The position numbers and the translations under genes are program-made. A DNA stretch of 64,000 bases from an archaeon (lineage in GTDB: Archaea > Thermoproteota > Nitrososphaeria > Nitrososphaerales > Gagatemarchaeaceae). Below are positions 59,251 to 64,000 of this stretch, one piece after another; the stretch's first letter is position 1; each line of letters opens with the position of its first letter. The stretch lies in the NCBI GenBank assembly GCA_021827865.1, contig JAKAUC010000009.1, positions 620,001-684,000 of the forward strand. Reading direction: 5' to 3'. Under the pieces are notes generated by a model, which was not told the DNA's origin, did not search any database, and was given only the letters and a program-made list of their open reading frames with translations.

Positions 59251-60282
59251 CTAGAACACCCAGGTCAGCACGGAAGTGGCCACAGAGAACACGCAGGCCA
59301 CAGCGGTCAGGGCGACGATGCTCGCCACTAGCTCCAACTCGGTCATCGACGAAGTCAGGAGGACAAGCCGCACAAGGGTGTTAGGCGCGTCCTTCTCCAC
59401 GGAAGCGTGGAGAAGCCCGTCTTCGCCTATGTATGTAGGCCTTGAAGCCATCTTTCTTCTCTCGACGAACCCCCTGACGCTGGAGAGGGTGTAGAACGAG
59501 TTCAGTATCGCCGGGACGATGGCTATGATGGCGGCGATCTCGACCCCTCCTGTGACTGCGAGCCCAGCGAAGGCGGCGCCGAACATGAGGCTGCCGCTGT
59601 CCCCGTCGAAGGCCTTCGAAGGGAAGCGGTTGTAGGCCAGGAAGGCGCCAGCGACCCCGACCAGGGGGAGGGTGGAGGCGACCCTGGAGACTGAGAACCC
59701 ACTCTGGAAGAGGGCGCGGAGGGTCACGCCGGCCAGAAGCGCCAGCGAGGTGAGAAGAGTGAACCAGGATATCTCGCCGTTGAACGCGTCCATCATATTG
59801 AACGCGTTGGCCACCACCGGGAATGCTGCCACCGCCAGGATTGTGTAGATGATGAAGTGAGGGGCCGTATCCCCGAGGATTGGGAAGTAGATGTCGGCCC
59901 GATAGAGCGTGGGCTGCAGGACAGCCATTGAGACGAAGGCGAGGCCGGCGAGGAGCAGCAGGAGTGGTTTGGTCTTCCCCCCCAGGACGTAGAGGTCATC
60001 GACGAGCCCGATGGCGAAGGCCACGCCAGCCCCCGCCGCCACGGCAACGGGGACCAGGGTCCTGAATCCTAAAGCTACTGCGAACTCTCCGACGACCAGG
60101 CCTGCGAAGAGGAGAGGCCCGGCGGGCATGGGGACCTTGGTCGGCGGGCTCTTGTGGGCGTCCTCAGCTACGCGCCCCAGCCTGGTGAGGGCTCTGAGGT
60201 ACGAAGGGAAGAGCCCCAGGAGGAGGAAGAAGGGGGCGGCGAGCGCCAGGATGAAGGCGGCGCCCTCAAGCCATGTAATCAA
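59251..60282 (-). CDS. GlcNAc-1-phosphate transferase family (MraY/WecA/AglH-like)
   Basis: 343-residue membrane enzyme that transfers a sugar 1-phosphate from a UDP-sugar to a polyprenyl phosphate, the first step of lipid-linked glycan assembly. Catalytic motifs are visible: GLVDDLYVLGGKTKP (Asp pair), NAFNMMDAFNG, and AFDGDSGSL. About ten membrane helices. TTG 60282 is 30 bp from CCGTTTAATG on the minus strand, so it is leaderless. It probably starts the N-glycan or surface polysaccharide built with the neighbouring genes. Confidence 0.9.
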   Translation of the reverse strand: MITWLEGAAFILALAAPFFLLLGLFPSYLRALTRLGRVAEDAHKSPPTKVPMPAGPLLFAGLVVGEFAVALGFRTLVPVAVAAGAGVAFAIGLVDDLYVLGGKTKPLLLLLAGLAFVSMAVLQPTLYRADIYFPILGDTAPHFIIYTILAVAAFPVVANAFNMMDAFNGEISWFTLLTSLALLAGVTLRALFQSGFSVSRVASTLPLVGVAGAFLAYNRFPSKAFDGDSGSLMFGAAFAGLAVTGGVEIAAIIAIVPAILNSFYTLSSVRGFVERRKMASRPTYIGEDGLLHASVEKDAPNTLVRLVLLTSSMTELELVASIVALTAVACVFSVATSVLTWVF

Positions 60283-60308
60283 CGGCTGGGCCAGCCGAAC
60301 TCTTTCTC

Positions 60309-60353
60309 ATTAAACGGTTTCCGAAGCCCCTTCAAGCGCTTCAATGTTAAATA
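60309..60353. promoter_or_regulatory. Two back-to-back TATA elements
   Basis: CATTAAACGG (60309-60318), read leftward, lies 30 bp from the transferase TTG at 60282. GTTAAATA (60346-60353) lies 30 bp from the SSB ATG at 60380. Unlike the shared boxes elsewhere, this divergent pair has one element per gene. Confidence 0.5.
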
Positions 60354-60379
60354 ATGCTTTCCCGCGCCCAACGACTCAC

Positions 60380-60673
60380 ATGAACATACACGATCTGCGC
60401 GACGGCATGAGGAGAGTCGACGCAGAGGGTGAGATCGTCGAGATGGCCGAACCGAGGAGCGTCAACCTGAGGACCGGGGGGGAAGCGAGGGTGGCGGACT
60501 GCATGCTAAAGGACGAAACTGGTCAGATTAAGCTCTCGCTCTGGGACGATCAGATAGACATGGTGAAACAGGGCTCCAAGGTGAGGATCACCAACGGCTA
60601 CACGAACAGCTTCCGCGGGGAACTGCGGCTGAACGTCGGCCGCTACGGCAAGCTCGAAGTCCTCGAGGCCTGA
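60380..60673 (+). CDS. ssb: Single-stranded DNA-binding protein (RPA-like OB fold)
   Basis: 97-residue single OB-fold protein of the crenarchaeal/thaumarchaeal SSB type: IHDLRDGMRRVDAEGEIVEM, VADCMLKDETGQIKLSLWD and QGSKVRITNGYTNSFRGEL. Unlike Sulfolobus SSB it lacks a long acidic tail. ATG 60380 is 30 bp from the TATA element; an earlier in-frame ATG lies on that element. Confidence 0.9.
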   Translation: MNIHDLRDGMRRVDAEGEIVEMAEPRSVNLRTGGEARVADCMLKDETGQIKLSLWDDQIDMVKQGSKVRITNGYTNSFRGELRLNVGRYGKLEVLEA

Positions 60674-60711
60674 AAAGGTTCTAAAACGGCAGGAGGCCGG
60701 AAAGCTCCGAA

Positions 60712-61242
60712 TTGGGCACCGGTGGCGTACTCCTCAGAAGGCTCAGGGCTTTGGTGTCTGACAGCCCGACGGGTTTCGTCTGGGTGGAAACCGGATCCCT
60801 CGCAGGGTCTGGCTACCCGGCTTCCAGGGGGCAGGTGGGATGGCTGGTCAAGAGAGGGATAGGGAGCATCTTAACGCTCACGGAAGAGCCGCTCCCGGGA
60901 GCGTGGACGTCTGGGTTCGCATTGGGCCTGGGCCACGTGCCCATGCATGACCATCAGTCCCCCGACGCCGACTCCATGGAGAAGGCGGTGGAGTACATCT
61001 TGAGCCGCAGGAAGGAGGGAAAGGCGGTCCTAGTGCACTGCCTCGCGGGGGAGGGGAGGACCGGATGTGTGCTCGCGGCCTATCTCATCCGGACGCGCCG
61101 CATGGGAGCCGATGGAGCCATGGCGACCCTGCGCTCACTGAAGCAGGAGTTCATCGAGCACGGCCAGGAGGGGGCGGTCCGTGGATTCGCCTCGGGAGAA
61201 GGCCTGGCGGTTGGTGCGGCCCCCGAACGCCCACGGGCCTGA
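60712..61242 (+). CDS. Dual-specificity/tyrosine phosphatase-like protein
   Basis: 176-residue Cys phosphatase. The active-site loop VHCLAGEGRTGC (C-x5-R at about residues 119-125) and the general-acid loop with MHDHQSPD are visible. Members dephosphorylate proteins, phosphoinositides or nucleic-acid 5' ends; the target here is open. Start TTG 60712 is uncertain. Same direction as ssb, 38 bases downstream. Confidence 0.82.
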   Translation: MGTGGVLLRRLRALVSDSPTGFVWVETGSLAGSGYPASRGQVGWLVKRGIGSILTLTEEPLPGAWTSGFALGLGHVPMHDHQSPDADSMEKAVEYILSRRKEGKAVLVHCLAGEGRTGCVLAAYLIRTRRMGADGAMATLRSLKQEFIEHGQEGAVRGFASGEGLAVGAAPERPRA

Positions 61243-61335
61243 CGACCTGCCCCTTCAAGGGGAGCGGCTCCCGGGATCACACCCTGGGAGCAGGTCTGTC
61301 CTATGGCGACCGGCTCCCTGAGGAGGTCGCCGTGC

Positions 61336-62205
61336 CTAGCTGTGCTCACCAAGGAAGCGGACGACGCGCTTCATAAAGGCGCTCCTCTCCTCCCAGAAGG
61401 CGAGGTGGGAACTCTTCGGAAAGATGGTCAACTCTGAGCCCCTGATGTGCCGGTGGAGCTCCCTGGCGACTACGGGCGAGACCTCGTCGTACCGCCCGCC
61501 CAGGATCAGGGCAGGGACCCTTATCGTGCGAAGCCGGCTGGTGACGTCCCAGTAGCGGATGTTGCCTATTATGGTGAATTCGTTTGGCCCGTTCATTGTC
61601 CCGTACACAGGCTTGCTGATGTGTTCCAAGGAATAGCTTACTTCGGCGGGCCAGGGGTCCAGCCTGCACAGGTGCTTCTTGTAGTATACCATCACCGCGT
61701 CGGCGTACTCGGGGTTCTCGTACTCCCCCAGGGTTTCATACTTCACCAATGCCTTCTGGACGCCCGCAGGGAGCTTCTTCTTCATCCGCTGCATCTCCCT
61801 TACCGTCAGGGGGACGCTGTGGAGGCCCCCGACTGTGGTCAGCGTCGACATGTTACGCTGGTACTTCAGAGCATAGGCTATCGCGAGCAGCCCGCCCCAG
61901 CTTGAGCCTATGAGGTGCGGCCGCCCCAGGTTCATCTCCCTCCGGAACTCTTCCACCTCCTCCACGTAATGCTCCGGCACGAAGAGGGCCGGATCTTTCG
62001 GGACCTGCGACCTGCCGCATCCTAGCTGGTCGTAGAGCGTCACCCGGTAGCCGTGGCTCGCCAGGTCGGCCAGGGGAAGCAGGTAGTCGTGGGTGGCGCC
62101 TGGGCCTCCGTGAAGGCCGAGGACATCCCCCTTCGTGGGGTCGCCGAACTGGCGATAGAAGAGGTCGAACCCGAGGACTGAGGCGTACCCTTCTCTGCGC
62201 TCCAA
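61336..62205 (-). CDS. Prolyl aminopeptidase-like alpha/beta hydrolase
   Basis: 289 residues. Oxyanion region GLHGGPGATHDYLLPL, nucleophile elbow GSSWGG (Ser), acid GGRYDEVSP (Asp) and the His in SSHLAFWEE; the DQLGCGRSQVP segment is that of proline iminopeptidases. TTG 62205 is 30 bp from AAGGTTTAAG on the minus strand, so I prefer it to an upstream ATG at 62373 whose extra 56 residues are Arg/Ser-rich. It would remove N-terminal Pro or other residues from peptides. Confidence 0.88.
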   Translation of the reverse strand: MERREGYASVLGFDLFYRQFGDPTKGDVLGLHGGPGATHDYLLPLADLASHGYRVTLYDQLGCGRSQVPKDPALFVPEHYVEEVEEFRREMNLGRPHLIGSSWGGLLAIAYALKYQRNMSTLTTVGGLHSVPLTVREMQRMKKKLPAGVQKALVKYETLGEYENPEYADAVMVYYKKHLCRLDPWPAEVSYSLEHISKPVYGTMNGPNEFTIIGNIRYWDVTSRLRTIRVPALILGGRYDEVSPVVARELHRHIRGSELTIFPKSSHLAFWEERSAFMKRVVRFLGEHS

Positions 62206-62821
62206 CCTCCAAGGATTGCCCTCTGAACGGCTTAAACCTTGACCGTCAGGGCCAGATACCCTTGTCCCGCCGCGGGCCCTAGGGACCGGTAGCCTCGAGG
62301 GTGACGACATCGACGAGAGCGACGGCGAGTTCCGAATTGTACTCCTTCCGATGGGTTTGCTTCGACTCGACATCTAACACCGTGAACAACAAACCGGATG
62401 GATGTGGTTCACTCGCAGGGATCTCACACGACCTTCATGGGGGGTGCGGGCTCTCAGATATGGTGGGGGCCTTCTCCAAACCTTTCGTCTCAGAGCTTGT
62501 TGAATGTGAGCAGCAATCTTGCTCCAGGCCTTAAATCGCCCCATTAACCGGGACCTGATGAGATAGTCACCTAAAGGCGAGAAGGCGGACCTGCCAACGG
62601 ATTCCTATGAGGAGTGGCTAACATCCCAGATTGTCGATGGCGGTGAGCCCAGTAAGAAAAAGTCAACCTGACCAACCCCGGCCTGTGTCCTGTGCAACTA
62701 CTCTCACTGCGGCGATTGTGACCCTTAACCAGGTCATTGCGAGCGCGTTTGCTATCTCGATGGAACAACGGTAGGATGTGAGGAAAAACGAGTTTCGGAC
62801 AGCGAGGAGGATACGGCAGTC
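62206..62821. other. Gene-free stretch
   Basis: 616 bases. Except for the promoter of the hydrolase at 62229-62239 I see no gene, RNA or clear repeat. The right part (62550-62800) is AT-richer and has no frame with plausible coding bias. Confidence 0.5.
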
Positions 62822-63094
62822 GTGGGGGGTACAGAAGTCGCTCCGATTCCTTCAACAAACCAGTTGAAGTGGGCAAAGGAGTACAACGTCAGCATCTCCG
62901 AAGTCAGCGGACGTGGTGATGGTCTTACCAGGATAGAAGGATTTGTCGTCTTTGTACCTGGAACAAAGCAAGGCCAGAATGTAAGGATAAAGGTCACTCA
63001 AGTCTCAGATAGGTTTGCTACCGGGCAGGTCGCGCAGACTTCGGACACGTCGACAGCACCTACCTCAGAGTCTTCCGGTAAGACCGGTAATTAG
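62822..63094 (+). CDS. TRAM-domain RNA-binding protein
   Basis: 90-residue protein consisting of a TRAM domain: EYNVSISEVSGRGDGLTRIE, GFVVFVPGTKQGQNVRIKV and FATGQVAQ. Small archaeal TRAM proteins act as RNA chaperones. The C-terminal 20 residues are Ser/Thr-rich and disordered. GTG 62822 has AGGAGG about 12 bases upstream, a rather long spacing. It converges on tfb. Confidence 0.87.
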   Translation: MGGTEVAPIPSTNQLKWAKEYNVSISEVSGRGDGLTRIEGFVVFVPGTKQGQNVRIKVTQVSDRFATGQVAQTSDTSTAPTSESSGKTGN

Positions 63095-63186
63095 TCGGTC
63101 AGATGCGTTGCAGTGATGATGCAAGTTGATCCAAGAAGGGTCAACCATTCCTTTTTCATGTTCACAGCATTAGCACGTGACAGCAC

Positions 63187-64000
63187 TCAAATGCCGAGAG
63201 CTTGCCTGAGACTCTTGTATCTGTTCCTGATGGTGACCTCAGTCACCCTCGCAGCCTCCGCGACATCCTTCTGTGTCTTCTGCTCTCCCTCCAGAGAGCA
63301 CGCCACATAGAGAGCCGAAGCCGCTAGACCCATCGGGTCTTTGCCTGCGGATATCCTGGCTGCCTGTGCCATCCTCAGTATCTCGCACGCCCTCCTTTGC
63401 GTCTTCTCTTTCATCCCTGCCCGAGAAGCGATGCCAGATACGCACCGTACAGGGTCGGCAACCGGCATTGTAAGCTCCATTTCCCTATAGAGCATCCTAT
63501 AGGACCGCGCGAGGTCCTTCTTCTTGACATTGCTGACCGCAGCTACATCCTTTAGAGACCTGGGTATCTGCCCGTCACGGCAGGCAGCATACAGTGACGC
63601 CCCGATGATCGAGCTGATTGACCTGCCTCTGACCAGGCCCCTTTCGAGGGCTTTCCGGTAGAAGTAGGCCGCCCTTTCGGCAACTGCCTCTGAGACGACG
63701 AGTTTGTCCGAGAGCCTCCGCAATTCGGAAAATGCCTGTCTTAGGTTCCTGTCCGTGGACTCGTGGACCTGGCTCCTCCTGTCCCACGTTCTTAGTCTCC
63801 CCACTGTGGATTTCATTGGTCCTGACAGAGACCGTCCTGACGCGTCCCTGTCGGAGACCCCTATTACCGTGGCAAGCCCCATGTCGTGCTGCGCGATGGA
63901 GGTGGGAATCCCGGTCCTGCTACGGCTCTCCTTCCCATCCTCAGAGAATTGTCTCCACTCAGGTCCAGTCTCGACAATCTTATCCTTCAGCACCATCCCA
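63187..64000 (-). CDS. tfb: Transcription initiation factor TFB, 5' end beyond the window
   Basis: At least 270 residues of archaeal TFIIB. The visible protein begins with the end of the zinc-ribbon linker (KIVETGPEWRQF) and the B-reader/linker, followed by two cyclin-like repeats: AAYFYRKALERGLVRGRS with ASLYAACRDGQIPRSLKDVA, and ACEILRMAQAARISAGKDP with AALYVACSLEGEQKTQKDVA. The N-terminal zinc ribbon lies outside the window. TFB recruits RNA polymerase to the TATA-bound TBP, so it reads the TATA elements described here. Confidence 0.95.
   Translation of the reverse strand, partial: GMVLKDKIVETGPEWRQFSEDGKESRSRTGIPTSIAQHDMGLATVIGVSDRDASGRSLSGPMKSTVGRLRTWDRRSQVHESTDRNLRQAFSELRRLSDKLVVSEAVAERAAYFYRKALERGLVRGRSISSIIGASLYAACRDGQIPRSLKDVAAVSNVKKKDLARSYRMLYREMELTMPVADPVRCVSGIASRAGMKEKTQRRACEILRMAQAARISAGKDPMGLAASALYVACSLEGEQKTQKDVAEAARVTEVTIRNRYKSLRQALGI

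Noticed and set aside
62301-62534. A 77-codon gene upstream of the prolyl aminopeptidase gene
   Set aside because: No promoter spacing, ribosome-binding site or recognisable domain; it overlaps no conserved block.

Overview
The window is a gene-dense, GC-rich piece of an archaeal chromosome. Archaeal markers include an A-type ATP synthase, topoisomerase VI A and B, RIO1 kinase with a KH-domain partner, aIF1, aIF2-beta, TFB, a TRAM protein, an archaeal-type S-adenosylhomocysteinase and inositol-1-phosphate synthase for archaeal lipids. Most operons start with a TATA-like element about 25-32 bp upstream of the start codon, often with no room for a leader. This set of genes, together with DnaK/DnaJ/GrpE, a degenerate FtsZ, and a complex I without nearby electron-input subunits, fits the Nitrososphaerota (Thaumarchaeota) and relatives. 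That placement is inference. No ammonia-oxidation gene is present here.

Layout. 1-1232: an unidentified partial gene and a polyprenyl diphosphate synthase diverge from one TATA box. 1244-9928: ATP synthase operon, read leftward as K-E-C-F-A-B-D-(small membrane protein)-H-I. 9982-20832: membrane-arm complex I operon, H-I-J-K-M-L-M-N; nuoI carries two inteins only six residues apart, both placed at cysteines of its second [4Fe-4S] motif. 20857-22316: aIF1, a CAT-anticodon tRNA with two introns, two small genes, and tRNA-Asn with a D-loop intron. 22317-27686: a decayed island downstream of tRNA-Asn marked by degenerate copies of the tRNA 3' part, holding a YcaQ-like protein, a methyltransferase, a membrane protein, OsmC and a VOC protein. 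27910-34422: K+ channel-like protein, ino1, top6A/top6B, KH protein and RIO1. 34503-38005: grpE-dnaK-dnaJ. 38002-42122: DUF424, aIF2-beta, and a purine/methylthioadenosine salvage operon (two MTAP-family paralogues, apt, ahcY). 42163-50958: MetRS, FtsZ-like protein, a DUF59 protein, split glycine decarboxylase, a surface protein and thioredoxin reductase. 50951-54931: radical SAM enzyme, ZIP transporter and an arsR-acr3-arsC arsenic operon. 55162-60318: tRNA-Gln and a surface-glycan cluster. 60380-64000: OB-fold SSB, phosphatase, prolyl aminopeptidase, TRAM protein and the C-terminal part of TFB.

The energy genes belong together: the complex I membrane arm pumps ions that the neighbouring ATP synthase uses. 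The arsenic genes form one regulated unit, and the thioredoxin reductase about 2 kb away could supply electrons to this ArsC type. The salvage operon handles the thioadenosine and homocysteine by-products of SAM use.

The most unusual signals are the tandem inteins inside an iron-sulfur motif of NuoI; three genes (nuoK, top6B, acr3) whose conserved N-termini can only be reached from a CTG start; tRNA introns sharing one D-loop position and fold; divergent gene pairs sharing a single TATA element at near-equal distances; and the tRNA-Asn island. All statements come from reading the sequence; no database search was run.
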